From positions 1 through 59,663 of the forward strand of contig JANQHF010000057.1 of NCBI GenBank assembly GCA_028282725.1: DNA of 59,663 nucleotides. Reading direction: 5' to 3'. Under the pieces are notes generated by a model, which was not told the DNA's origin, did no database searches, and saw only the letters and a list, made by a program, of their open reading frames with translations. This document shows, piece by piece, positions 9,477-16,899 of this stretch. The first letter of the stretch is position 1, and the number at the start of each line of letters is the position of its first letter. This DNA is from Saprospiraceae bacterium (GTDB lineage: Bacteria; Bacteroidota; Bacteroidia; Chitinophagales; Saprospiraceae). The position numbers and the translations under genes are program-made.

Positions 9477-10058
9477 TTGCAAAAACACGAATTTATGAAT
9501 CGCATCCGTCCCGTCATTCAGCTTTTTCATTATTACAAAATGTTGGGAGAAAAGACCTTTGAGCAAATCGATGATAAAGACTTGTTCTGGAAGTACAATG
9601 ATCAAAGTAACTCCATCGCCATCATTGTTAAGCACCTTTGGGGTAACATGATGTCCAGGTGGACGGATTTTCTCACGACAGATGGTGAGAAGAAATGGCG
9701 GGACCGGGATGCTGAGTTTGAAAATGACCTGTCTTCGCGAATTGAGCTCATGCAAAAGTGGGAAGAGGGATGGACATGCTTATTTGACGCGTTATCTACG
9801 ATCCATGAAGATCAGTTGGATGAAATTATCTATATACGGAATGATGGTCATACTATTCTGGAAGCTGTGCACCGGCAATTGGCACATTATGCCTATCACA
9901 TCGGTCAAATTGTCTACCTGGGACGTATGAGAAAGGGGCATCAATGGCAAAGTCTTTCCATTCCAAAAGCGCAGTCCAAAAAATATAACCAACACAAAGC
10001 TGATCAATCCAAAAGTAAACGACATTTTACGGACGAGTGGTTTGATAAAAATCAATGA
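9477..10058 (+). CDS. DinB/DUF1572 family protein
   Basis: 193 residues. The pattern KMLGEKTFEQI, SIAIIVKHLWGNMMSRW and HRQLAHYAYHIGQI gives the three histidines (in KHLWGN, the HRQLAH stretch and AYHIGQ) expected for the four-helix DinB-like fold with a metal site. DUF1572 proteins are small, cytoplasmic and functionally undefined. The TTG at 9477 keeps the expected N-terminal helix, with an in-frame stop directly upstream at 9468; the ATG at 9495 would remove six residues. It is divergent from DUF5916. Confidence 0.82.
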   Translation: MQKHEFMNRIRPVIQLFHYYKMLGEKTFEQIDDKDLFWKYNDQSNSIAIIVKHLWGNMMSRWTDFLTTDGEKKWRDRDAEFENDLSSRIELMQKWEEGWTCLFDALSTIHEDQLDEIIYIRNDGHTILEAVHRQLAHYAYHIGQIVYLGRMRKGHQWQSLSIPKAQSKKYNQHKADQSKSKRHFTDEWFDKNQ

Positions 10059-10305
10059 GCTGTGCCCGTGAGAAAAGAGGTATAGAAGTCCGCAAAAAGG
10101 AAAACGAGAAAGCCCTTGCTTCCTCGTTGCATATTACTTCTTCCCTCGCAGTGAGAATGAGTATTTAATGGTTGAGTGTGATTATCCGATGGTTGTGCGT
10201 GATTGGTTAGGTTGATATATAGTGAAGTATCTTAATATAAGACTATTAAATATAACTATTAATTGAAGAAATTGCAAGTCATTGCTCATAACATGACGAA
10301 TGTGT

Positions 10306-10344
10306 AAAGAGCCTTACATAAAGCTCTGTCACATAAGGCTCTTT
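10306..10344. terminator. 11-bp stem hairpin between convergent genes
   Basis: The arms aaagagcctta (10306-10316) and taaggctcttt (10334-10344) are perfectly complementary, with a 17-nt loop. It sits between the 3' ends of the DinB-like gene (+) and the molybdenum hydroxylase operon (-), directly after the latter's stop codon. No long T-run follows on either strand, so efficiency is uncertain. The rest of 10059-10351 is AT-rich and shows no gene. Confidence 0.6.
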
Positions 10345-10351
10345 GTATATT

Positions 10352-12562
10352 CTAACCCAATAAGGCTTCTTCTGTAGAGAATGGTTGAGAGTATAACCTC
10401 GTTCCTGTAGCCTTGTAAAGAGCATTGGCAAGAGCTGCTCCTATCGGAGGCAGCGAAGGTTCACCCAAACCAGTCGGATCTATTCCATTATCGACGAAGA
10501 AGACCTCGATTTCATCGGGAGCTTCACTATGTCGGATCAAACGATACCGGTCAAAGTTGTTTTGATCCGGCGTGCCATTTGAAAATGTCAAAGCACTGTA
10601 CATAGCATGCCCGATTCCGTCTACGATTCCACCCTCAACTTGATTCTTTGCTCCTTCTGGATTCACAACGATTCCACAATCTACCGCGCAATACACCTTC
10701 TTTACTTTAGGAAGTCCATCTTCCATTTCAACATCCAGCACCTGGGCAACATAGGAGTTGTGACAATAATATGCTGATACCCCTCTGTGAATTCCAGATT
10801 GTTCCTGGCCCCAGCCGGACTTCTCTTTGACTAATTTCAGCACACCTGCATATCTTTTCGGATCGTAATCATTTCTCTCACCAACCGGATTTTTGATTGC
10901 CCTGTCAAACAAGGCCAATCTGAATTCTATGGGATCCTTTCCCGCCACTTCCGCGACTTCATCAAGAAATGATTGTTCTGCCGTGGCAATAAAATTGGAT
11001 CGAGGCGCTCTCCAGGCACCGGTAGATATATTTGAATCCTTTGCGTGATTTTCGGCCAAATAGTGATCAACTGTACCTGCCGGAAAGCGATCAGCAAATA
11101 CAGGACTTCCATGAGTGCCTGCTCCCCTTACATGGAAAGCGATCATATTCCCATCGGCATCCAGCCCAGCCTTGTAGGTGACTTTATATGCAGGACGATA
11201 AGTACCTTGAGTCATGTCATCCTCACGGGTATATACCAGTTTGACAGGTGCTCCAACTTTTTGTGAAATGGCAGCAGCTTCAACAGCAAAATGTCCATAT
11301 AATCTTCTGCCAAATCCACCTCCCATTCTTGTCATCATGATTGAAATCTGGTCTTCCTCCAATCCCAATAACGAAGCGACGGACTTTCTCAGGAATTCCG
11401 GTGTTTGAATCGGACCTACCAATTCCGCCTTGCCTTCGGTGACATTGGCAAAGAAATTCATGGGTTCCATGGTGTTATGTGCTAAGAAAGGAGCATTATA
11501 CGTCCGTTCAACTATCGTTTCAGCACCGGCAAATGCTTTTTCAGGATCTCCATCTTTTCTCGCCGGTTCAGCTGTTGGTTTACTCACGAGATCAGCCAGT
11601 ATAGACTCGTGGTCATTGCTGCTTTCCAGACTACTCGTTTCTTCCCACTCCACCTTCAATGCTTTTTTGGCCTGCATGACTTCCCAGGTGGTTTCACCCA
11701 CGATCACTACCAGTTCAGGGAAGGCATTTACATCAGACCATTGTTTGTTGAATCCTTCGGGTTCGCAATTAATAGTTACTACATCCTTGATCCCCGGCAT
11801 TGCCTTTGCGGCAGAGCCGTCTACATTCTTGACCTTCATTCCAAAAGCGGGGGGATGTTCGATCATGGCGATGAGCATTCCTTCCCGTTGAATATCCAAG
11901 CCAAAAAGAGGTTTACCCATGGCAATCTTTAAGCCGTCGACATTCCTCGTATCCTTTCCAATGATTTTGAAATCCTTCGGATCCTTTAATGTTACTTCTC
12001 CAGGAATCTCCATGCTGGCAGCAGCGGTTGCAAAGGATCCATATCCTCCATTCTTTCCACTGGATTTGTGAGATATTACTCCTGCATCTGTCGTCAATTC
12101 TGAAATGGGAACATCCCATTCTTTGGCAGCTGCCTGGAGCAACATATTCCGGGCCTTTGCCCCGGTTTCCCTCAGGCTCTTCCAACCCTGTCGAATCGAT
12201 TGACTACCCCCTGCCAACTGGCGCCGGAAATTATCTGTATCCAGACCTGCCTGTTCAACAATTACATTATTCCAGTCCACATCCAATTCTTCGGCAATAA
12301 TCATCGGCATCGAAGTTTTTACATTCTGCCCGATCTCAGGATTTGGGGACATAATTGTCACAACGCCATTTTCACCGATTTTCACAAATGCGTTCATCTC
12401 ATTCCAGGATTCCGGCATATCGAGTGCCGGTCCGACAAAATCAGGTAATTTATTTTCGGTCTTACAACCAATTATTTGAAAGCCGATGATCATTCCGCCA
12501 CCCGCAGCTGCGCTCACCTTCAGAAATGATCTTCTATTCTGACTAATAAGATTCTTTGTCAT
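10352..12562 (-). CDS. Molybdenum hydroxylase large subunit (xanthine dehydrogenase family, isoquinoline 1-oxidoreductase IorB-like)
   Basis: 736 residues. A twin-arginine signal (NRRSFLKVS, residues ~9-17) with a following hydrophobic stretch and a Cys (IIGC) suggests Tat export, perhaps with lipidation. Molybdopterin-binding motifs include GGGFGRR and the C-terminal GEPSLPPIGAALANA, which holds the expected active-site Glu. The family hydroxylates N-heterocycles or aldehydes using water and a Mo-MCD cofactor; the substrate is unknown here. The 2Fe-2S subunit gene lies 24 bp upstream in the same operon, the usual two-subunit arrangement lacking a flavin subunit. Confidence 0.93.
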   Translation of the reverse strand: MTKNLISQNRRSFLKVSAAAGGGMIIGFQIIGCKTENKLPDFVGPALDMPESWNEMNAFVKIGENGVVTIMSPNPEIGQNVKTSMPMIIAEELDVDWNNVIVEQAGLDTDNFRRQLAGGSQSIRQGWKSLRETGAKARNMLLQAAAKEWDVPISELTTDAGVISHKSSGKNGGYGSFATAAASMEIPGEVTLKDPKDFKIIGKDTRNVDGLKIAMGKPLFGLDIQREGMLIAMIEHPPAFGMKVKNVDGSAAKAMPGIKDVVTINCEPEGFNKQWSDVNAFPELVVIVGETTWEVMQAKKALKVEWEETSSLESSNDHESILADLVSKPTAEPARKDGDPEKAFAGAETIVERTYNAPFLAHNTMEPMNFFANVTEGKAELVGPIQTPEFLRKSVASLLGLEEDQISIMMTRMGGGFGRRLYGHFAVEAAAISQKVGAPVKLVYTREDDMTQGTYRPAYKVTYKAGLDADGNMIAFHVRGAGTHGSPVFADRFPAGTVDHYLAENHAKDSNISTGAWRAPRSNFIATAEQSFLDEVAEVAGKDPIEFRLALFDRAIKNPVGERNDYDPKRYAGVLKLVKEKSGWGQEQSGIHRGVSAYYCHNSYVAQVLDVEMEDGLPKVKKVYCAVDCGIVVNPEGAKNQVEGGIVDGIGHAMYSALTFSNGTPDQNNFDRYRLIRHSEAPDEIEVFFVDNGIDPTGLGEPSLPPIGAALANALYKATGTRLYSQPFSTEEALLG

Positions 12563-12586
12563 GTTGAAATTTTTTGGAAGTAAAGA

Positions 12587-13045
12587 TTAAGAGTACTTGG
12601 CGGCAGATTTCACTGCTGCCTTGATCCGGATGTAAGTGCCACAGCGGCAAATATTGCCTTGTAAGGCATTCGCTATTTGTTCGTCAGTAGGATTTTTATT
12701 TTCATTGATCAATGCAACAGCAGACATGATCTGACCAGCCTGACAATAACCACACTGCGGAACATCATGCTCGAGCCAGGCAACCTGCACAGGATGAGTT
12801 CCATCCTCTGAGAGCCCTTCTATCGTCGTTACTTTACTATCTCCGATCGTTGAGACCGGAGTGGTGCAGGACCGTACAACTTTACCATCTACATGGACCG
12901 TACAAGATCCGCACTGTGCAATACCACAGCCGTATTTGGTACCTACAAGGTTGAGATGATCGCGCAAAACCCATAATAAAGGGGTGCTGCCATCAACATC
13001 GACCTGCCGGTTTTCGCCATTTACATTAAGGTTGAAATTTGCCAT
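12587..13045 (-). CDS. (2Fe-2S)-binding subunit of molybdenum hydroxylase (IorA-like)
   Basis: 152 residues, the full family length. The N-terminal plant-type ferredoxin domain has Cys40, Cys45, Cys48 and Cys60 (CGIAQCGSC). The C-terminal four-helix domain holds the second cluster (CGYC at 98-101, CRC at 133-135). It passes electrons from the molybdenum centre of the partner encoded 24 bp downstream to an outside acceptor. It has no signal peptide of its own, so it probably rides with the Tat-targeted large subunit, as known for this family. Confidence 0.95.
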   Translation of the reverse strand: MANFNLNVNGENRQVDVDGSTPLLWVLRDHLNLVGTKYGCGIAQCGSCTVHVDGKVVRSCTTPVSTIGDSKVTTIEGLSEDGTHPVQVAWLEHDVPQCGYCQAGQIMSAVALINENKNPTDEQIANALQGNICRCGTYIRIKAAVKSAAKYS

Positions 13046-13138
13046 TTTGGAGGGTTTTAACTTTAATCAAGTAAGTTAAGAAGTTTTATGATATGAAAAC
13101 AAGGGGCTTCCATTATTAAATCTCAAATCTTCGCAATT

Positions 13139-13157
13139 GAGGAGAGCCATTCTCCTC
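13139..13157. other. Small hairpin in a divergent intergenic region
   Basis: The 7-bp perfect stem gaggaga/tctcctc with a 5-nt loop lies between the divergent hydroxylase operon and the DoxX-like gene. It could be an operator or leader structure; nothing more can be said from sequence. Confidence 0.3.
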
Positions 13158-13195
13158 CGAGTCGTTATTAGTTCCACACTTTCACTGCAATCAAT

Positions 13196-13229
13196 TTTGT
13201 AATCCGAAATAAACAGTTCGATACCTTTG
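13196..13229 (+). promoter_or_regulatory. Bacteroidota-type promoter for the DoxX-like gene
   Basis: TTTG at 13196-13199 and TACCTTTG at 13222-13229, spaced 22 bp, match the Bacteroidota -33/-7 consensus (TTTG, about 19-21 bp, TAnnTTTG). The -7 box ends 37 bp before the ATG of the downstream gene. Confidence 0.6.
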
Positions 13230-13266
13230 TATCCTTTAATCGATAACTTCATGTCAAATCACTGAA

Positions 13267-13629
13267 ATGAATATCACGAAGATCGCTTACTGGAGTTCGA
13301 CAGGTCTGATGTGTCTCATATTTGCTTTATCCGCTGGTATGTATCTGACTCGTACTGAAATGGTCAGAGGTTTCTTTGAAAATATAGGATATCCCACTCA
13401 CCTGATCTATCCATTAGCCATTGCAAAAATTATGGGAATCATTGCCGTGTTAAGTAACAAATCCGGTCTTTTGAAAGAGTGGGCCTATGCCGGATTCTTC
13501 TTTGATACCTGCCTGGCCATTATGGCTCATTATTATGCCGGAGAATCTTATGGGCTCCCGATCATTGCCGTGGTAGCAGTTATTGTTTCCAGGATACTTC
13601 ACAACAAGCGGATGACGGTAGACGGGTGA
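13267..13629 (+). CDS. DoxX-like small membrane protein
   Basis: 120 residues with four predicted membrane helices (about 7-25, 48-66, 75-90 and 96-112). Residues in GYPTHLIYPLAIAKIMGI and the following KSGLLKEWAYAGFFFD match the DoxX-like family. The role of this family in free-living Bacteroidota is not settled. A consensus promoter lies just upstream. The gene ends in a short direct repeat (tgacggtaga twice, 13614-13638). Confidence 0.85.
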   Translation: MNITKIAYWSSTGLMCLIFALSAGMYLTRTEMVRGFFENIGYPTHLIYPLAIAKIMGIIAVLSNKSGLLKEWAYAGFFFDTCLAIMAHYYAGESYGLPIIAVVAVIVSRILHNKRMTVDG

Positions 13630-13998
13630 CGGTAGATAGTCTGTGATTCACGGTTCAAGGAATGCTTTATCAAATTAACGGTCAAGCAGTGGAAAGATTA
13701 AACTAAATCGACCCCATCGGGGGTCAAATATTGATAGCCCAGGGTAAGTGCGAAGCACGCAACCCTGGCGCCTGTCACGAGTGGGAAGATGCATCACTCA
13801 GCTTTAAGAATGGGTGATGACTTGAGACGGGTTGGTGGCGTATTAAAGTCATTGGTCTTTGGTCTAAGACCAAACCAGGATAAATAAGTAAACGATCAAA
13901 ATACCCATCGGTCGACAGTCCAAAGTCGATGGAACAGAGTATTGAAGAGGAGTTGTTCAAACAGTTAAACGATTCAACAGATAAACAATTCGCTTCCG
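13630..13998. other. Gene-free region with a REP-like element
   Basis: This 369-bp stretch holds short repeats right after the DoxX stop, the palindromic element at 13710-13768, and otherwise no open frame that looks coding. The 75-codon minus frame overlapping the sulfatase 3' end shows no recognisable motif. Confidence 0.6.
13710..13768. repeat. Compound palindromic REP-like element
   Basis: There are two hairpins in a row. The first is gacccc/ggggtc (13710-13715/13720-13725, 4-nt loop). The second is ccagggt/accctgg (13739-13745/13762-13768) enclosing gtgc-gaa-gcac (13748-13758). The order gaccccNNNNggggtc, a short AT stretch, then tagcccaggg...ccctgg resembles palindromic repeats I recall from many Bacteroidota intergenic regions, often tied to REP-associated transposases. 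No second copy or transposase is present in this window. Confidence 0.55.
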
Positions 13999-15441
13999 TC
14001 ATTCATACACAATCCTGGCCGACTCCCTGGTTTGGCTTCCTTCTATTCCATGTAATCGATCTCCCAAGATTTTACGCATATCGTTTGCCAGATTCTTGAT
14101 CGTATCCACCACTGCTGGATGAAGATGTGCAACATCGGAAGTCTCGCTGATGTCTGCGTCCAGGTCATAGAGCGCAATTTGGTCAAAATTGAGATATTCA
14201 TAGTTGACAGGCTGTCCTTCCTGCCCCCCGGGTCTTCCGTTCAGCGTACGGTAGCGATGAGGGAAATAGAGCTTCCAGTTTTTGTATCGGACGCCGTGCA
14301 ATTCATTTTGATGATAATAGAAAAAATAGGCATCGTGCGGACTCTTATCGGTCTGTCCCTGACATAGTGACCACGCACTCATACCATCAATGGGCAGATC
14401 GGGCAGGGTAGTGCCACATACTTCGGCCAGGGTAGGAAGGATATCAATGGCCATTAATGGGGCATCGACCACCCTGCCGGGTGGAATGACTCCAGGGTAT
14501 CGTATGATCATAGGCACCCTCTGACCTCCCTCCAATGCAGTGCCTTTCCCTTCGCGAAGGGGCAGGGCGCTACCGGAGTGATCGCCATATGACAACCAGG
14601 GACCATTGTCAGACGCGAATAAAACCAACGTATTCTGGTCAATGCCTTCATCCTCCAGTGCGCGTAAAATTTGTCCTACGGACCAGTCTATCTCCATAAT
14701 TACATCACCATACAATCCCCTTTGTGATTTTCCTTTGAATTGGTCTGAAACAAATAAGGGCACATGGGGCTGGGGATGAGGTACGTATAAAAAGAAAGGG
14801 CTGTTTTTGTTCCTGCGGATAAAATCAACACTTCTTTCCGTAATCTGCCGGGTTAACAAACTTTGATCGACAAGAGTGTCAACAATATCATGTTGATCGT
14901 AGAGGTACAAGTCTTTAAAATCAAAGACGGGACCCTGCTGGGGGTGGTATGGCCACATATCATTAGAATACAGGATGCCAAAGAATTCATCAAATCCCTG
15001 GGCCATAGGAAAGAAATCCGGGTGATCCCCCAAATGCCATTTGCCAAACAAAGCTGTAGTATACCCCTTCTCTTTCAACAATTCTGCAATGGTCACCTCT
15101 GCGGTATCCAGGGCCTGCCGGGCCTTGGGCATAAACGCTCCGTGAATCCCAATCCTGTTGGGGTAGCAGCCTGTGAGGAGGGCAGCTCTCGACGCCGAAC
15201 AAACTGCCTGGGCAGCATAGAAATTGGTGAACCTGGCTCCTTCCCTGGCCATGCCGTCTAAATGGGGTGTCAGGATATCCGGAGAACCATAACAACCAAG
15301 GTCCTGGTAACCCTGGTCATCCGTAAAAATGATAATGATGTTTGGCGAAGGATCCGGTCCGCTGACAGGACTGTCTCCACATTGAATGAGCGAAAGGCTC
15401 AGAATGGTTAGCACTAAAATCGACGTGATCAATGTCTTCAT
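13999..15441 (-). CDS. Sulfatase, lipoprotein (formylglycine-dependent arylsulfatase family)
   Basis: 480 residues. A lipoprotein signal ends in LIQC (Cys21). The sulfatase signature C-x-A-x-R is present as CSASRAALLTG, with Cys81 the residue converted to formylglycine. Calcium ligands are seen in FTDDQGYQD (Asp41-42) and SDNGPWLSYG. Such enzymes remove sulfate from polysaccharides or other esters at the cell surface. The maturase needed to form formylglycine is not encoded in the window. The GC-rich codon use resembles the neighbours. Confidence 0.93.
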   Translation of the reverse strand: MKTLITSILVLTILSLSLIQCGDSPVSGPDPSPNIIIIFTDDQGYQDLGCYGSPDILTPHLDGMAREGARFTNFYAAQAVCSASRAALLTGCYPNRIGIHGAFMPKARQALDTAEVTIAELLKEKGYTTALFGKWHLGDHPDFFPMAQGFDEFFGILYSNDMWPYHPQQGPVFDFKDLYLYDQHDIVDTLVDQSLLTRQITERSVDFIRRNKNSPFFLYVPHPQPHVPLFVSDQFKGKSQRGLYGDVIMEIDWSVGQILRALEDEGIDQNTLVLFASDNGPWLSYGDHSGSALPLREGKGTALEGGQRVPMIIRYPGVIPPGRVVDAPLMAIDILPTLAEVCGTTLPDLPIDGMSAWSLCQGQTDKSPHDAYFFYYHQNELHGVRYKNWKLYFPHRYRTLNGRPGGQEGQPVNYEYLNFDQIALYDLDADISETSDVAHLHPAVVDTIKNLANDMRKILGDRLHGIEGSQTRESARIVYE

Positions 15442-15560
15442 ATCTATTCTTACAGTATATATACTTCATAAAATCCTCGTCAAACAGTCAATACCTCAAG
15501 ACAAATATTGCATTCTTTTTTTACTCTTCCGGGATCGAAGACCTCTGACCTATCGAAAGG

Positions 15561-15994
15561 TCAATGACTTAATGGCATCTCTTCACTTTCAGCGATGCGT
15601 GCAGGACTGAAATTTGGTCGAGCCTCAGAATATCTCACCTGCTCCGGCCAAATTACACCATCATAAGGATAACTATTGCCCCGGGTCGTGATAAAATCCA
15701 TGTCGCCATCTTTGTCTAAATCAACCGGAACAAACTGGTCAAACATTCCTCTCTTTCTCCGGCTGAAGTCATGTCGAATCCAAGGATCAGTAAGATCATT
15801 CGGTTGCTCAAACAGGCCAATCGACCCAACGGATCGTCGACGATATGTTCCTTCCATGAAATGTATTCACCATCCACCGCTTTGGCTTTCGTTAACCGAT
15901 TCGCGATGGGTATATTTTCTACCTTTTTTGGCAAAGGAGCATTACAGGAGATTCCGAAAAGAAAGAGATATGTCCAATTACTGAATCGCAGCAT
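15561..15994 (-). pseudogene. Internally deleted, frameshifted FG-GAP/VCBS repeat lipoprotein
   Basis: The 5' part (from ATG at 15994) encodes a lipoprotein signal (FGISC) and the segment DGEYISWKEHIVDD. The reading then continues only in another frame (junction near 15830-15840) as SVGSIGLFEQP, PWIRHDFSRRKRGMFDQF, DLDKDGDMDFITTRGN and a terminal SPARIAESEEMPL. In intact family members known to me these two pieces are the N-terminus and the C-terminus, separated by roughly 400 residues of FG-GAP repeats. The gene has therefore lost its middle together with its frame. It lies upstream of the sulfatase on the same strand. Confidence 0.75.
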
Positions 15995-16083
15995 TCTTAA
16001 TCATGAGTAGCCGGACATTCTCGGATCTACTCATTTAATCTTACTAATGATAAGAACTGATTCATTCGCAGGGTTGATCCCAA

Positions 16084-16117
16084 TAAAAAAAGCCCGGATG
16101 TCGAAAACTCCGGGCTT
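16084..16117 (-). terminator. Intrinsic terminator (minus strand)
   Basis: A 9-bp perfect stem (aagcccgga/tccgggctt, 16090-16098/16109-16117) with a 10-nt loop is followed on the minus strand by a run of T (complement of a16084-16090). It serves the PTLGEW-anchor remnant whose stop is at 16150. Confidence 0.85.
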
Positions 16118-16149
16118 CAAATAATATAAGTTATGATTACAAGCTGTTC

Positions 16150-16813
16150 TTATGCCCGTACCGGTTGTAGTTGTTTTTGATTCACTGCGACTACGCCGAA
16201 GATCATCATCAACATAGCGAGGCAGATAATCGCCCATTCACCAAGAGTGGGAACAATCAATAATGCAGGATCACAAGGTAACATAGTTACTTCAAAAGCG
16301 AAATCACAAGTTGCATTTGCGGGTCCACCAGCACCATTTGTATGAGCTACGATAACCAAATCAGTTTGTGCAGGTACTTCAAAAGAAAATGGTTGAGTTA
16401 TAGAGGAACCAACATCACCTACATAATTCAACCCTTGATCTGTTGGATCGTAAGAACCCAAGTGTGCTCTTAAGTGAGCGTTTATTCCACATGGATTTCC
16501 ACCAGAATTTGGATCAAAATTTACGGTTACACAAGCTGTCCGCATTTGATGTATTGCGATAGGTGAATGTTTCATAATTGTAAGTAACCCCCGGGTTAAA
16601 TACTCCTCCAAATACCTTGGATGGACAAACTGATGGCGTTGCGTCCCGAAAGGTTCGTCCCTGTTGAGTCAATGTTCCTGTAAAAGACGCCATTACCGGA
16701 CCCATAGGTGGGCACATAGCCGTAGCATCGGGAGAACTAAATGAACCTGGAGACCATCCATAATCTGCAGGAGAACCATCAGGAGCTCCAACATCATTTG
16801 ATTGCCCAAAGGA
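16150..16813 (-). pseudogene. Frameshifted remnant of a secreted protein with PTLGEW (IPTL-CTERM-like) anchor
   Basis: The 3' frame (16150-16611) ends in VPTLGEWAIICLAMLMM, a hydrophobic helix and a basic tail: an IPTL-CTERM-like C-terminal sorting signal also seen in Saprospiria. The preceding extracellular-domain sequence (SFGQSNDVG..., FNPGVTYNYETFTYRN) is in a different frame (16514-16813). The switch falls near 16545, between TYRNTSNAD and ACVTVNFDP. Upstream the frame meets a stop at 16814-16816 with no start codon or signal peptide. So the gene lacks its 5' end and carries a frameshift. A sequencing error could explain the shift but not the missing N-terminus. Confidence 0.72.
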
Positions 16814-16899
16814 CTATGTTTAGAGATTAGTGTATTAAAGCACTAAAGTAAAAAAATGGTCTTTTCTAATACAATATGAGCACCTTTTTATTTCTGCAT

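Noticed and set aside
13775-14002. 75-codon minus-strand frame
   Set aside because: It overlaps the sulfatase 3' end and lies in repeat-rich DNA without any family resemblance.
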